Shown: positions 17,323-26,661 of the stretch, in pieces | Layout of the letters: every line of letters starts with the position of its first letter | Numbering within the stretch: the first letter of the stretch is position 1 | Assembly: GCF_900215605.1 (NCBI RefSeq) | Contig: NZ_OBEL01000003.1 | Span: 62,001-126,000 of the forward strand | DNA length: 64,000 nt | Reading direction: 5' to 3' | From: Cohaesibacter gelatinilyticus | GTDB taxonomy: Bacteria > Pseudomonadota > Alphaproteobacteria > Rhizobiales > Cohaesibacteraceae | Program-made: the position numbers and the translations under genes | Notes under the pieces: model-generated | What the model was told of the DNA's origin: nothing | Seen by the model: only the letters and a program-made list of their open reading frames with translations | The model's database searches: none

Positions 17323-18666
17323 ATGACTGATCCAATTTCCTTTTCGTCCCGCAAAGCCGGTATGGCCGCCCGTGAGGGTGCGTTACGTCTGACCCATGCC
17401 GTGCTGAATGACAAGAAAATGCTCGATGAAGCCTATCAGGCCGAACTCGAAAATGGCCCTTTGCGCAAACTACCCGGCAATGATCGGGCATTTGCCAAGC
17501 GCATTGTCATCACCTTGCTCCAGCATCTGGGCGAAATTGATCAGATTTTGGCAAGCTTCATGGATCGGGGCATCCCAAAGAAGTCCGGTCCATTGCGCAA
17601 CATCCTGCGCCTTGGCGTAGCGGAACTGCTTTTCCTGCAAGTCCCATCTCACGCTGTAGTCGATAGCGCTGTCACGCATTTCCGCACATGGAAAAAATAT
17701 GCCGGATTCAAAGGCCTGACAAATGCTGTCCTTCGCCAAGTCAGCCAGAAAGGCGCCGAGCGCCTTAAGGAAATTGACACCGCCAAGGCCAATCTTCCAG
17801 ATTGGCTTTATCAGGACTGGTTGAAGTCTTATGGCAAGGATGAGGTTGATCAAATGGTCGAGGTCAGCAATGCCCCTTCCACACCATTGGATCTTAGCTT
17901 CAAAGCCAATGACGAGAATGCCCAAAAGCTGGCTGAAGTCCTGGAAGGACAATGGCTGGAAACCGGCAGCTTACGCCTCGCCTCTCATGGCAAGGTGGAT
18001 GAGCTCGAAGGCTTCGAGTCTGGTGAATGGTGGGTTCAGGACACCGCAGCTTCCTTGCCAGTCAAGCTATTGGGCGATGTGAAAGACACCGAGGTACTGG
18101 ATCTTTGTGCTGCTCCTGGCGGCAAGACCATGCAGTTGGCGGCCCTTGGTGCCGATGTCACTGCATTGGATCTTTCCGGAAAGCGCCTGCAGCGCATTCA
18201 GAAAAATCTCGATCGCACCAAACTGGAAGCGAAATTGGTGCAAGGTGATGCGCTGAAACACAAGTTCGGCAAGCTCTTTCCTGCCATTCTGCTCGATGCG
18301 CCCTGTTCTGCCACCGGCACAATGCGCCGCCATCCGGAACTGATCCATCAACGATCTCCGGCTGACATTGCCCATTTTGCAAAATTGCAAGCAAGGATGC
18401 TCCGCCGGGCAGCTGATCTTCTGGACGATAATGGCGTTCTGGTCTTTTGCACCTGCTCCTTGCAAGCAGCCGAAGGCCCTGATCTGATCCCGGATTTCCT
18501 GATGGAATATCCCGATTTCGGCATCGACCCGGTCGAGGAAAAAAACCATCCGGAATTTGCTCCTTTCATCCAATCAGACGGATCATTGCGAACACGACCG
18601 GATCAAATGGCAGAGCTGGGCGGACTGGACGGCTTCTATATCATTCGCTTCCGCAAATATGCGTAA
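17323..18666 (+). CDS. rsmB: 16S rRNA (cytosine-5) methyltransferase, RsmB/Sun family
   Basis: This 447-residue protein has an N-terminal NusB-like RNA-binding domain (about 20-150) and a C-terminal Rossmann methyltransferase. SAM binding is seen in LDLCAAPGGKTMQLA near residue 259. The m5C signature is complete: DAPCSATGTMRRHPE (about 324) and VFCTCSLQAAEG, whose Cys is the nucleophile (about 375). By family it methylates C967 of 16S rRNA. It is followed by the heparinase-like gene and purH, a known conserved order in Hyphomicrobiales. Confidence 0.93.
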   Translation: MTDPISFSSRKAGMAAREGALRLTHAVLNDKKMLDEAYQAELENGPLRKLPGNDRAFAKRIVITLLQHLGEIDQILASFMDRGIPKKSGPLRNILRLGVAELLFLQVPSHAVVDSAVTHFRTWKKYAGFKGLTNAVLRQVSQKGAERLKEIDTAKANLPDWLYQDWLKSYGKDEVDQMVEVSNAPSTPLDLSFKANDENAQKLAEVLEGQWLETGSLRLASHGKVDELEGFESGEWWVQDTAASLPVKLLGDVKDTEVLDLCAAPGGKTMQLAALGADVTALDLSGKRLQRIQKNLDRTKLEAKLVQGDALKHKFGKLFPAILLDAPCSATGTMRRHPELIHQRSPADIAHFAKLQARMLRRAADLLDDNGVLVFCTCSLQAAEGPDLIPDFLMEYPDFGIDPVEEKNHPEFAPFIQSDGSLRTRPDQMAELGGLDGFYIIRFRKYA

Positions 18667-18770
18667 TCTTACAAATGCAGCGGTTTGTTAACCCTATTTT
18701 GATAGATTGCTAACCATCAACTAACCATTTTTTTAAAAGGCAGGCATCACTTTAACCTCTCTTGTCTAAA

Positions 18771-18862
18771 GCACGTTCCCCAAAAGTTACAGCACTTTTC
18801 GGGTAAGAACCCGCTTCGGAACAAAGGTTTATGAGAGCTGAACACGAATCAATCCGCTCATA
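18771..18862 (+). repeat. REP-like unit with trailing hairpin, copy 1
   Basis: The core reads like CCGAAAAGTTGAAGCACTTT..GGATAAGAACTCGCTTC elsewhere in the window; this copy (18771-18817) is diverged. It is followed by a second hairpin, TATGAG (18830-18835) with CTCATA (18857-18862), whose loop contains CGAATCAA. It fills the gap between rsmB and the heparinase-like gene. Confidence 0.75.
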
Positions 18863-18894
18863 CCGGCAACAGTGAAAACAAAGACAAGACGAGA

Positions 18895-20592
18895 ATGGCG
18901 AGTGGCTTTCGAAAATTGAAGATGCAATTGGCAGCCCTGTCCAGACGATTTGGCAGTGCGCGCGTTCGCAAGCCCAATTGTCAGGCACGCTATGTGGCAG
19001 GCTGTCCGGACCGCTTGCTCATCGCTCCGCAGGATTTACGAACCACAGATCCCACATTGGCAGATGATATCTATGCCGGTCTTTTCGTCTTTGCGGGTCA
19101 GGTCGAGAATTGTGATGGCCATTCTCCCTTCGCTCACATTTCCCGTTCGCAAGATTGGACTCGCGAATTGCATGGCTTTCGTTGGCTTCGCCATTTGCGC
19201 GCCTCCAGCACCCCCTTGACCAAGTCCAATGCCCAGATTTTAGTCGATGACTGGATCAAACGAAGCCGCCAACATGCCCCACAAGCCTGGGAGCTGGATG
19301 TGACGGCTCATCGCGTCATGGCATGGCTAAACAATTCACCGCTGATCCTTCAAAATGCAGATCATGATTTCTATCGGCAATTCATCCGGGCGCTCTACCT
19401 TCAAATCCGTTATTTACGCGCCAGTTTCCAGAGCAGCCCCAAAAATGAAATCCGTCTGTTTATCCTGATGGCAGAGCTTGCTGGTTGGCTTGCACTTTCC
19501 GGTAAGGAAAGATATGTCAAAGCCACCGCAAAGCGGCTGGTTAGCGAGTTGGAAGACCAGATCCTGCCGGATGGTGGTCATGTTTCGCGCAATTCCATGG
19601 TGTTGATCCAGTGCCTTCTCGAGTTGCTGCCACTGCGCCAGGCATTTCTGGCACGCGATATGGTGCCACCCGATGGTTTGCTGGACGCAATTGAACGCAT
19701 GATGCCAATGTTGCGCTTCTTCCGTCATCCAAGCGGCGAAATGGCCCATTTCAATGGGGCTGGTGCAACACCGGCCGATCTTCTGGCCACCATTCTCGCC
19801 TATGATGAAACACGTGGCGCACCGGTCGCCAATGCTTCCTTCTCCGGTTATCATCGGCTGGAAGCAGGGCCCATGCTAGCCCTGTTTGACTATGGTGATC
19901 GCCCACCGTTGGAGCAATCAGTGCAAGCTCATGCTGGAACCTTCGCTTTTGAGCTGAGCATCGGTCAATCTCCGCTCGTTGTGAATTGTGGTGCACCATC
20001 CAATCGTCATGAAAACTGGCGCGAGCTGGCACGCAGTACAGCGGCACATTCAACCATGATTGTTCAGGATACCAATACCTGCGAGTTTGGAACCAGAATT
20101 GCCGATCTTCACGGTCGGCCCATCCTCGTCGGTCCTGGAAGCATTTATTGCGAACGCACTCTTGAGCACGGTCAGGAAACCATTACAGCGCATCATGATG
20201 CCTATGCTGCACAATTCGGCATCCGCCATAATCGCAAACTCTGGATGGCGATTGATGGACGTCGTCTGGATGGGCAGGACGCATTGCTCCCTCGTGGAAG
20301 CGGCATCAAACGAGGACAAGATGCCTATGCCATTCGCTTCCATCTACATCCATCTGTTCATGTTGAACTGAACGCAGAAGAAGACCGCGCCTATTTCGCT
20401 CTTTCCAATGGTGAGATCTGGCATTTTGTCTGTCAGGACAGCCATATCGTGCTCGAAGAGAGTGTCTTCCTGTCCGATATCCATGGCATTCGCCCAACCA
20501 AACAATTGGTCCTTCACGGCCATGCCAGCCACATTTCCTCAATCCATTGGTATTTTGAACGGGTCTCATTTGCTCAGCCAAACGCCGAATGA
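18895..20592 (+). CDS. Heparinase II/III-like protein
   Basis: The 565 residues have an N-terminal alpha-helical part with the toroid-like fold expected of alginate/heparinase lyases. A C-terminal heparinase II/III beta-sandwich (from about 300) follows, with HAGTFAFELSIGQSPLVVNCG, RELARSTAAHSTMIVQD and the His-rich ITAHHDAYAAQFGIRHNRKLW. No signal peptide is evident, unlike secreted lyases, so a cytoplasmic role is likely. Homologues sit between rsmB and purH in many Hyphomicrobiales and are not known to degrade heparin. Substrate unknown. The ATG has only a weak ribosome site. Confidence 0.85.
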   Translation: MASGFRKLKMQLAALSRRFGSARVRKPNCQARYVAGCPDRLLIAPQDLRTTDPTLADDIYAGLFVFAGQVENCDGHSPFAHISRSQDWTRELHGFRWLRHLRASSTPLTKSNAQILVDDWIKRSRQHAPQAWELDVTAHRVMAWLNNSPLILQNADHDFYRQFIRALYLQIRYLRASFQSSPKNEIRLFILMAELAGWLALSGKERYVKATAKRLVSELEDQILPDGGHVSRNSMVLIQCLLELLPLRQAFLARDMVPPDGLLDAIERMMPMLRFFRHPSGEMAHFNGAGATPADLLATILAYDETRGAPVANASFSGYHRLEAGPMLALFDYGDRPPLEQSVQAHAGTFAFELSIGQSPLVVNCGAPSNRHENWRELARSTAAHSTMIVQDTNTCEFGTRIADLHGRPILVGPGSIYCERTLEHGQETITAHHDAYAAQFGIRHNRKLWMAIDGRRLDGQDALLPRGSGIKRGQDAYAIRFHLHPSVHVELNAEEDRAYFALSNGEIWHFVCQDSHIVLEESVFLSDIHGIRPTKQLVLHGHASHISSIHWYFERVSFAQPNAE

Positions 20593-20784
20593 TCACATTC
20601 ATTCAAGCCAATGATGCCAATTCGCGAACATTAACTTTGCAATTTCTGCAAAAAGGATTGTTTCAACGCGGGCCAAAACATGATATCGGGCAGCATCTCC
20701 ATTCTTGAACGGGTTTGAACGGCCAAATTCATGGCCTGATCCCCTGTTCCAGAACCTGCATATTCGCACATTTCGGGATCCATT

Positions 20785-22398
20785 ATGGCTGTTGCACCGC
20801 TATCCGTCACTGCGCCAGAGGTTGTTACCATCAAGCGCGCACTTCTTTCCGTCTCTGACAAAACCGGCATCATCGATTTTGCCAAGGCGCTTGCCGACAA
20901 AGGTGTTGAGCTGGTCTCCACCGGTGGCACCCGCAAAGCTATTGCAGATGCCGGAATTGCGGTCAAAGATATCTCTGAAATCACCGATTTCCCGGAAATC
21001 ATGGACGGTCGCGTCAAAACCTTGCATCCGCGCGTCCATGGCGGTCTGCTCGGCGCCCGCTCCGTAGAGAGCCATGCAAATGCGATGGCAGAGCACAATA
21101 TCCCGGAAATCGATCTGGTCGTGGTCAATCTCTATCCATTCGAAGAAACAGTCAAAGCAGGCAAGGACTACGCCACCACCGTTGAGAATGTGGACATTGG
21201 TGGCCCAGCCATGATCCGTGCATCCGCTAAAAACCACGCCTTCCTGACCACTCTGGTCGATCCATCCGATTATGCACAGGTATTGGAATTGATCGGCAAA
21301 CATGGTGGCGTGCCATATGAGCAACGCAAGCGTTTTGCCGCCAAGGCTTTCTCCCGTACCGCCGCTTATGATGCGGCTATCTCCGGTTGGTTCGCGCAAG
21401 AGTTGGAAATCGAAGCACCGACCTACCGCGCATTCGGCGGTGAACTGTCAGAAGTCATGCGGTATGGTGAGAACCCGCACCAAAAAGCAGGCTTCTACAA
21501 GAATGCTTCCACCCGTCCTGGCGTTGCAACCGCTGTTCAGGTGCAGGGAAAGCAGCTTTCCTACAACAATATCAACGACACCGATGCAGCTTACGAGCTG
21601 GTCAGTGAGTTTGATCCTGAAAAAAGCGCAGCTGTTGCCATCATCAAGCATGCCAATCCATGTGGCGTTGCAACCGGTGCATCCCTGAAGGAAGCCTACG
21701 GGAAAGCCCTGCAGTGCGATCCAGTCTCCGCCTTTGGCGGCATTGTGGCTCTGAACCGCACCTTGGATGAGGAAGCCGCAACCGAGATCATCAAGATCTT
21801 CACCGAAGTCATCATTGCCCCAGCCGCAACCGATGAAGCCAAAGCACTGATCGCTTCCAAGAAAAACCTGCGCCTGTTGCTGGCTGGCGATTTGGCCGAT
21901 CCACGTGAAGAAGGCGTGATGGTGAAATCCGTTGCTGGCGGTCTGCTGGTTCAATCTCGCGACAATGGCGTGGTCGATGATCTGGATCTGAAAGTCGTCA
22001 CCAAGCGTCAGCCAACCGAGCAGGAAATGGCTGATCTGAAATTTGCCTTCAAGGTTGGCAAACATGTCAAATCCAATGCCATCGTCTATGTCAAAGACGG
22101 CGCAACCGTTGGCGTTGGCGCTGGCCAAATGAGCCGTGTCGACTCCGCTCGTATCGCAGCCCGCAAGGCGGAAGATGCAGCCGAAGCCGCAGGTCTCTCC
22201 GAGCCACTGACCAAAGGCTGCGTGGTGGCTTCCGACGCCTTCTTCCCATTCGCTGATGGTCTGCTGGCCGCTGCTGCTGCTGGTGCAACCGCAGTCATCC
22301 AGCCAGGTGGGTCCATGCGTGATGATGAAGTGATCAAAGCCGCTGATGAGGCTGGCCTTGCCATGGTCATGACTGGCATGCGCCACTTCCGCCACTAA
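20785..22398 (+). CDS. purH: Bifunctional AICAR transformylase/IMP cyclohydrolase
   Basis: PurH carries out the last two steps of IMP synthesis. In 537 residues, the N-terminal IMP cyclohydrolase domain (about 15-210) shows [35 protein letters not shown] and [15 protein letters not shown]. The transformylase domain has [27 protein letters not shown] (catalytic Lys/His) and [14 protein letters not shown]. It ends at a strong terminator. No ZTP-type riboswitch is seen in the 190-nt upstream gap. Confidence 0.98.
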   Translation: MAVAPLSVTAPEVVTIKRALLSVSDKTGIIDFAKALADKGVELVSTGGTRKAIADAGIAVKDISEITDFPEIMDGRVKTLHPRVHGGLLGARSVESHANAMAEHNIPEIDLVVVNLYPFEETVKAGKDYATTVENVDIGGPAMIRASAKNHAFLTTLVDPSDYAQVLELIGKHGGVPYEQRKRFAAKAFSRTAAYDAAISGWFAQELEIEAPTYRAFGGELSEVMRYGENPHQKAGFYKNASTRPGVATAVQVQGKQLSYNNINDTDAAYELVSEFDPEKSAAVAIIKHANPCGVATGASLKEAYGKALQCDPVSAFGGIVALNRTLDEEAATEIIKIFTEVIIAPAATDEAKALIASKKNLRLLLAGDLADPREEGVMVKSVAGGLLVQSRDNGVVDDLDLKVVTKRQPTEQEMADLKFAFKVGKHVKSNAIVYVKDGATVGVGAGQMSRVDSARIAARKAEDAAEAAGLSEPLTKGCVVASDAFFPFADGLLAAAAAGATAVIQPGGSMRDDEVIKAADEAGLAMVMTGMRHFRH

Positions 22399-22418
22399 TT
22401 TGGCCTTCTAACAAGACA

Positions 22419-22456
22419 AAAAAGCCCTGTCAGCCTCAAACTGACAGGGCTTTTTA
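22419..22456. terminator. Bidirectional terminator between purH and the SDR gene
   Basis: AAAGCCCTGTCAG (22421-22433) pairs exactly with CTGACAGGGCTTT (22441-22453) around a 7-nt loop, with A and T runs on the two sides. It serves convergent genes. Confidence 0.94.
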
Positions 22457-22476
22457 GTATCTGAATTTGCCGAACC

Positions 22477-23262
22477 TTATTTAGGCTCAAGACGAATGGC
22501 GCCATCCAGACGGATCGCTTCACCATTCAGCATGTCATTCTCGATGATATGCTGTGCAAGCTGTGCATATTCATCGCCTTTACCCAAACGCGGTGGGAAT
22601 GGTGTCTTTGCACCAAGGCTGTCGACAACGTCCTGAGGAAGGCTGTCGAACATCGGGGTATGGAACAGACCTGGCATGATGGTGCAAATCCGAATACCTT
22701 CCTTGGCCAGATCACGAGCAATTGGCAAGGTCAGCCCCAGCACCCCACCTTTGGATGCGGAATAGGCAACCTGCCCCATCTGACCATCAGTAGCAGCAAT
22801 GGAAGAGGTGTTGATGATCACACCTTTGGTGCCGTTATCATCCAGTGCCTCGCCAGAAGCCATGCCCGCAGCAGATTTGGCGATCATATGGAAGGTGCCG
22901 ATCAGGTTCACATTGATCACCTTGGCAAACAGGCTCAAATCATGGGCTTTCGTCTCACCGGTTTCACGATCCCGGCTAACAGTCTTTTTCCCGACCACGA
23001 TACCGGCACAATTGACCAGCACGGCTTCCTGACCATGGGCTTCGCGCGCCTTGGCAAGCGCTGCATCCACACTCGCTTCATCCGTCACATCAACAGAGCA
23101 GAAAATGCCACCGATCTCCTCGGCAACTTTCTCACCGCGCTCGGCATTCATATCAAACAGAGCCACTTTCATGCCTTGAGATGCCAGACGGCGTGCTGTT
23201 GCCTCACCCAGACCAGACGCTCCGCCGGTCACAATCGCGGCCATACCTGCTTTGATTTCCAT
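22477..23262 (-). CDS. Short-chain dehydrogenase/reductase, 3-hydroxyacyl-CoA dehydrogenase type 2-like
   Basis: A 261-residue classical SDR. It has the NAD-binding loop TGGASGLGEA (about 12-21), the acidic FDMNAER at the end of beta-2 (predicting NAD rather than NADP), NCAG, the catalytic Ser in NTSSIAA, and YSASK with the catalytic Tyr and Lys. The spacing and the segment FHTPMFDSLPQDVVDSLG resemble 17beta-HSD10/3-hydroxyacyl-CoA dehydrogenase type 2 enzymes of branched-chain or fatty acid breakdown. That substrate is inferred from similarity only. It is convergent with purH. Confidence 0.88.
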   Translation of the reverse strand: MEIKAGMAAIVTGGASGLGEATARRLASQGMKVALFDMNAERGEKVAEEIGGIFCSVDVTDEASVDAALAKAREAHGQEAVLVNCAGIVVGKKTVSRDRETGETKAHDLSLFAKVINVNLIGTFHMIAKSAAGMASGEALDDNGTKGVIINTSSIAATDGQMGQVAYSASKGGVLGLTLPIARDLAKEGIRICTIMPGLFHTPMFDSLPQDVVDSLGAKTPFPPRLGKGDEYAQLAQHIIENDMLNGEAIRLDGAIRLEPK

Positions 23263-23448
23263 GTCTTAATCCCTTATCTCGACCATTGGTCGGACGCTGC
23301 CTTAAATATTCTTTGCCCAAGATCTAACGGAAATTGACGTAAACGTCCACTTATACCTAATAGCAACGTAAATACAGATAGATAGAAGATATAGATTAAG
23401 TTATATTCAGTCTATCATTCTGATTTTTTGAAAATAATTGCGCTTGTC

Positions 23449-23475
23449 TGTCACAAATCCGAGTGAACAGACGTC
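23449..23475 (+). promoter_or_regulatory. ECF41-type sigma promoter
   Basis: TGTCACA (23449-23455), a 16-nt spacer and CGTC (23472-23475) match the -35/-10 pair described for ECF41 sigma factors. It lies just upstream of the carboxymuconolactone-decarboxylase-like gene and one gene before the ECF41 gene. Transcription would begin near 23482, which rules out in-frame starts before that point. Confidence 0.75.
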
Positions 23476-23511
23476 TTGTTCATGACCTTCAATTATTTGA
23501 AAGACATATAC

Positions 23512-23940
23512 ATGACACAGACAAACCCGATCAACTTCCATCAGGAAGCCCAAGCAATCAGCCCTCTCTTGATCTCCATTGAGGAAGAACTGGCAAAAAG
23601 CGAGAATAGAAATCTCTTCCATCTGGTTGCCCTTCGCGCATCCCAAATCAATCAATGTGCATTCTGTGTGAAAATGCATATCCGCGAGGCTCTTGAAGAT
23701 GGAGAGACGCAGGAACGAATTGACCGTCTGATCGTATGGCGCCATGTCTCAGACTTCACCGAAAAGGAAAAAGTTGCTTTTACATGGGTTGAAGCCCTTA
23801 CCAGTTTGAAAAATGATGGTGATAATGCGTCACTAAGATCAGACCTGCGCCAATTCTTCAGTGAAAAGGAACTGGCATTGCTGACAGCAAAAGTCGCCAT
23901 GATCAATTTGTGGAATCGAATTCAGGTCGCCAATCATTAG
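23512..23940 (+). CDS. Carboxymuconolactone-decarboxylase/AhpD-like protein, ECF41 partner
   Basis: A 142-residue CMD/AhpD-family protein with the redox motif CAFCVKMH (C49, C52, H56) and the helix KLRASQIN-like segment LRASQINQ before it. ECF41 sigma factors are typically encoded next to a carboxymuconolactone decarboxylase, oxidoreductase or epimerase gene that they transcribe. Here the ECF41 gene lies just downstream and a matching promoter just upstream. ATG 23512 is used because earlier in-frame starts precede the predicted transcription start. The physiological substrate is unknown; a detoxifying or antioxidant role is plausible. Confidence 0.88.
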   Translation: MTQTNPINFHQEAQAISPLLISIEEELAKSENRNLFHLVALRASQINQCAFCVKMHIREALEDGETQERIDRLIVWRHVSDFTEKEKVAFTWVEALTSLKNDGDNASLRSDLRQFFSEKELALLTAKVAMINLWNRIQVANH

Positions 23941-24038
23941 AGCCCGTTCCCGAAAAGTTGAAGCACTTTTCGGACAAGAACTCGCTTCAAGAAGGAGCCA
24001 GATCCAGTAAGATGCACTGAATTCATCTTGCTGGATCT
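23941..24038 (+). repeat. REP-like unit with trailing hairpin, copy 2
   Basis: The REP core (23941-23987, containing CCCGAAAAGTTGAAGCACTT) begins immediately after the TAG of the CMD gene. Its second hairpin is 15 bp, 24000-24014 with 24024-24038 (AGATCCAG... with ...CTGGATCT, one G-T pair). It ends directly before the AGGAAAG ribosome site of the sigma-factor gene. It therefore lies inside the presumed CMD-ECF41 operon. Confidence 0.88.
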
Positions 24039-24048
24039 AGGAAAGCTC

Positions 24049-24963
24049 ATGTCCACCATCCAATCAAAGTCAGGTCTGGATGCAATCTTCGATGAAACCA
24101 GACCCAAATTATTGGGTCTGGCTTATCGATTGCTGGGCTCACATCATGATGCCGAAGACATCGTACAGGATGTGTATCTCACCTGGCTCAAAAGTGATCC
24201 CCAGACGATAGAAAAGCCGGCAAACTGGCTTGCCGTAACCTGTACACGCAAGGCAATCGATCGTCTGCGCGCCCGCAAACGCATGCAGGAAAGCTATTAT
24301 GGGGAATGGTTGCCAGAACCGGTGAACACCGAAGCACCACCCAATGCAGAACAACAGATCCTGCTCTCCGAAGATCTGACCATGGCTTTTCTGATGCTCA
24401 TGGAAAATCTATCGCCAAAAGAACGGGCAGCCTATCTGTTGCGAGAAATCTTCAGCTCGGACTATGGCGAGATTGCCCTGAGCCTTGATCTATCCGAGGA
24501 CAATTGCCGTCAGCTGGTTTCGCGGGCACGGAAAAGACTGAACAAGTGCAAAAAGAAACAATCCCCCAACCATCAGCATCAAACCAAGATGGTTGATGCC
24601 TTTTATATCGCCTTGCAAGACGGCAACCTGAACACGTTAACCGGGCTATTGGCAGACGATATCGTCCTGACCGCAGATTCGGGTGGTAAGGCAACCGCAA
24701 TCAGCAAACCGATCTTTGGTTCCAAGGCTGTTTTGAAATTCTTCGACAAGGCTCTATTCCCCGCCTGGCGAGATCGCCTCGTCTCCTGCAAGAAGCAGAC
24801 TTTGAATGGACAACCTGCGCTTTTGATCATGGAAGGGGACGAAATCGCAGCGACACTTTCCCTTGGTTACAATTCAGATCAGCAGACCAATGCCATCTAT
24901 ATCATGAGGAACCCGGACAAGCTCAATCGCCTTGATCGTATCTTTCCAAATCTTCAGCCATAA
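24049..24963 (+). CDS. ECF41-family RNA polymerase sigma factor with fused C-terminal regulatory domain
   Basis: In 304 residues, sigma region 2 (LLGLAYRLLGSHHDAEDIVQDVYLTW, split here as LAYRLLGSHHDAEDIVQ) and region 4 (LSPKERAAYLLREIF) are followed by a SnoaL-like domain from about 178. All three ECF41 hallmarks are visible: WLPEP (87-91) in the linker, a DGGGK-type motif as DSGGK (210-214), and NPDKL (288-292). In studied members the C-terminal domain controls activity in place of a separate anti-sigma factor. The start is ATG 24049 after AGGAAAG. It probably controls the upstream CMD gene and, by read-through, itself. Confidence 0.93.
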   Translation: MSTIQSKSGLDAIFDETRPKLLGLAYRLLGSHHDAEDIVQDVYLTWLKSDPQTIEKPANWLAVTCTRKAIDRLRARKRMQESYYGEWLPEPVNTEAPPNAEQQILLSEDLTMAFLMLMENLSPKERAAYLLREIFSSDYGEIALSLDLSEDNCRQLVSRARKRLNKCKKKQSPNHQHQTKMVDAFYIALQDGNLNTLTGLLADDIVLTADSGGKATAISKPIFGSKAVLKFFDKALFPAWRDRLVSCKKQTLNGQPALLIMEGDEIAATLSLGYNSDQQTNAIYIMRNPDKLNRLDRIFPNLQP

Positions 24964-25025
24964 CTTGCGAATGCATGATTTGACCCCATATCAAAAGGGA
25001 AGCAGGTACAGGACGGGGGAGAGAA

Positions 25026-25463
25026 ATGACAAAGCCGATCAAGCATTATGACGAAGACGAACTGGAGCTATTGCCGCCAGAACAGGCAGCAATGGACGAG
25101 GAAGGTCATGCGTCTGCCAAAGATCAGAAAAAGGCCCAGTCCGTTCGACAGAAATTCTGGAAAGTGGTCAAAAAGGCCGCCCGCCAAATCCCGATCATGG
25201 AAGATGTCGTGGCGGGATATTATTGCGCTTTTGACAGAAACACCCCGTCCAAGGTTCGCCTGACCCTGATCGGTGCCTTGGCTTACTTCGTCTTACCGCT
25301 GGATTTTATACCCGATTTCATCCTCGGTCTTGGCTTTGGAGACGACCTGGCAGTGCTGACTTTGGCCATCCGCAGCGTCGCCAGTCATATTTCTGACGAG
25401 CATCGCCGCAAGGCCAAACAAGCCCTGCATGATCACCTGATGGATGATGAAGGCGCCAACTGA
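25026..25463 (+). CDS. YkvA-like DUF1232 membrane protein
   Basis: A 145-residue protein with the DUF1232 signature at about 78-115 (KVRLTLIGALAYFVLPLDFI, then PDFILGLGFGDDLAVL). The Asp-Pro-rich PxDxIPD segment lies between two short hydrophobic helices. The N-terminal half is charged and probably cytoplasmic. The ATG follows GGGGGAGAGA. It is convergent with the oxidoreductase gene 13 nt downstream. The biochemical function of the family is unknown. Confidence 0.85.
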   Translation: MTKPIKHYDEDELELLPPEQAAMDEEGHASAKDQKKAQSVRQKFWKVVKKAARQIPIMEDVVAGYYCAFDRNTPSKVRLTLIGALAYFVLPLDFIPDFILGLGFGDDLAVLTLAIRSVASHISDEHRRKAKQALHDHLMDDEGAN

Positions 25464-25476
25464 TCCGCGCAACCGG

Positions 25477-26454
25477 TTACGGAGTGATGATGACCTTGCC
25501 TTTGACCTCACGATTGGCAATCGCAACCAAAGCCCTTGGCGTCTCTTCCAAAGAATAAGTCTGGTGAATATGCGGCACCAGATCTCCATTGGCGACCCAA
25601 TCCAGCAATTGCCGCACATTGGCAGCATGCTCTTCCGGTTCGCGGATAACAGCCTCGCCCCAGAAGACGCCCAAGACATCAACGCCTTTCAGCATCACCA
25701 GATTGAGCGGCATCTTGGTGATGGTGCCAGAAGCAAATCCAACCACCAAAAAACGACCATACCATGTGGTAGCCCTCAGCGCCGCCTCGGCCAAATCCCC
25801 ACCAACCGGATCATAGACAACATCCACACCACGCCCATTGGTCAGCTCTTTCAACGCCGGTTTCAAATCTTGAGCCAGGTAATTGACGCGCTCGTCCGCA
25901 CCAAACTGCTCACAAAAGTCCAGCTTTTCTTCCGATGAGGCACAGGCAATCACCCGCGCACCCATCAATTTGCCGATCTCAATGGCAGCCTGCCCGACTC
26001 CACCTGCAGCCCCCAAAACAGCCAATGTGTCACCGGGCTGCAAATTGGCGCGATTCTTCAGAGCATAAATCGTGGTGCCATAGGTCACCATCAAACCGGC
26101 AGCTTTCTCGAACGCCACACCATCGGGCATCAAAATGGCTTCTTCTTCCGCTACCACCACATAATCGCGGCAACCGCCCCAACGCAAATAGGCGACAACC
26201 TTATCGCCGGGCTTCAAGGTCTCACAGCCTTCACCAACAGCTTCTACGACACCGGCAATCTCGGCCGACGGAGAAAAAGGCAAGGCAGGTTTATACTGAT
26301 ATTTATTACGAATGATGAGTGTATCGAAAAAATTCAACGCTGCGGCTTTTACTGCGATCAGCACCTCACCAGGACCAGCAATTGGCTTGGCAACTTCCTC
26401 AACCACCAATTCTTCCGGTCCGCCATAGCTCTTGCACAATACGGCACGCATCAT
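25477..26454 (-). CDS. NADPH:quinone oxidoreductase, zinc-independent MDR family
   Basis: A 325-residue medium-chain dehydrogenase/reductase. The N-terminal GroES-like part shows VLCKSYGGPEELVVEEV and GPGEVLIAVKAAALNFFDTL, and the Rossmann part shows VLGAAGGVGQAAIEIGK. Zinc-ligating cysteines of alcohol dehydrogenases are absent, as in quinone reductases and crotonyl-CoA-type relatives. The start is one of two adjacent ATGs at 26454/26451, right after GGGGGGAAT; the open frame upstream has no family sequence. It is divergent from the TrmH-like gene. Substrate not determined. Confidence 0.87.
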   Translation of the reverse strand: MMRAVLCKSYGGPEELVVEEVAKPIAGPGEVLIAVKAAALNFFDTLIIRNKYQYKPALPFSPSAEIAGVVEAVGEGCETLKPGDKVVAYLRWGGCRDYVVVAEEEAILMPDGVAFEKAAGLMVTYGTTIYALKNRANLQPGDTLAVLGAAGGVGQAAIEIGKLMGARVIACASSEEKLDFCEQFGADERVNYLAQDLKPALKELTNGRGVDVVYDPVGGDLAEAALRATTWYGRFLVVGFASGTITKMPLNLVMLKGVDVLGVFWGEAVIREPEEHAANVRQLLDWVANGDLVPHIHQTYSLEETPRALVAIANREVKGKVIITP

Positions 26455-26661
26455 ATTCCCCCCATGATTGATTCGCCCCAACCACAATAGGGCTAGCATG
26501 GCATTTGAAAGAGCGGAAGATAACTTTCTTGGCCCCTCGGACTGGAAAAGCATGTCTTTGAACCGCTCATAATCAGCAAAAGATGGACAATTCACGTACA
26601 AATGCCTATTGCAAGGAACATATTTACAACACCCCTTGGCGACGCAGCAACGAGGATCAGA

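Noticed and set aside
20593-20784. Possible ZTP or purine riboswitch before purH
   Set aside because: No match to the conserved ZTP (pfl) core or to the purine three-way junction is visible.
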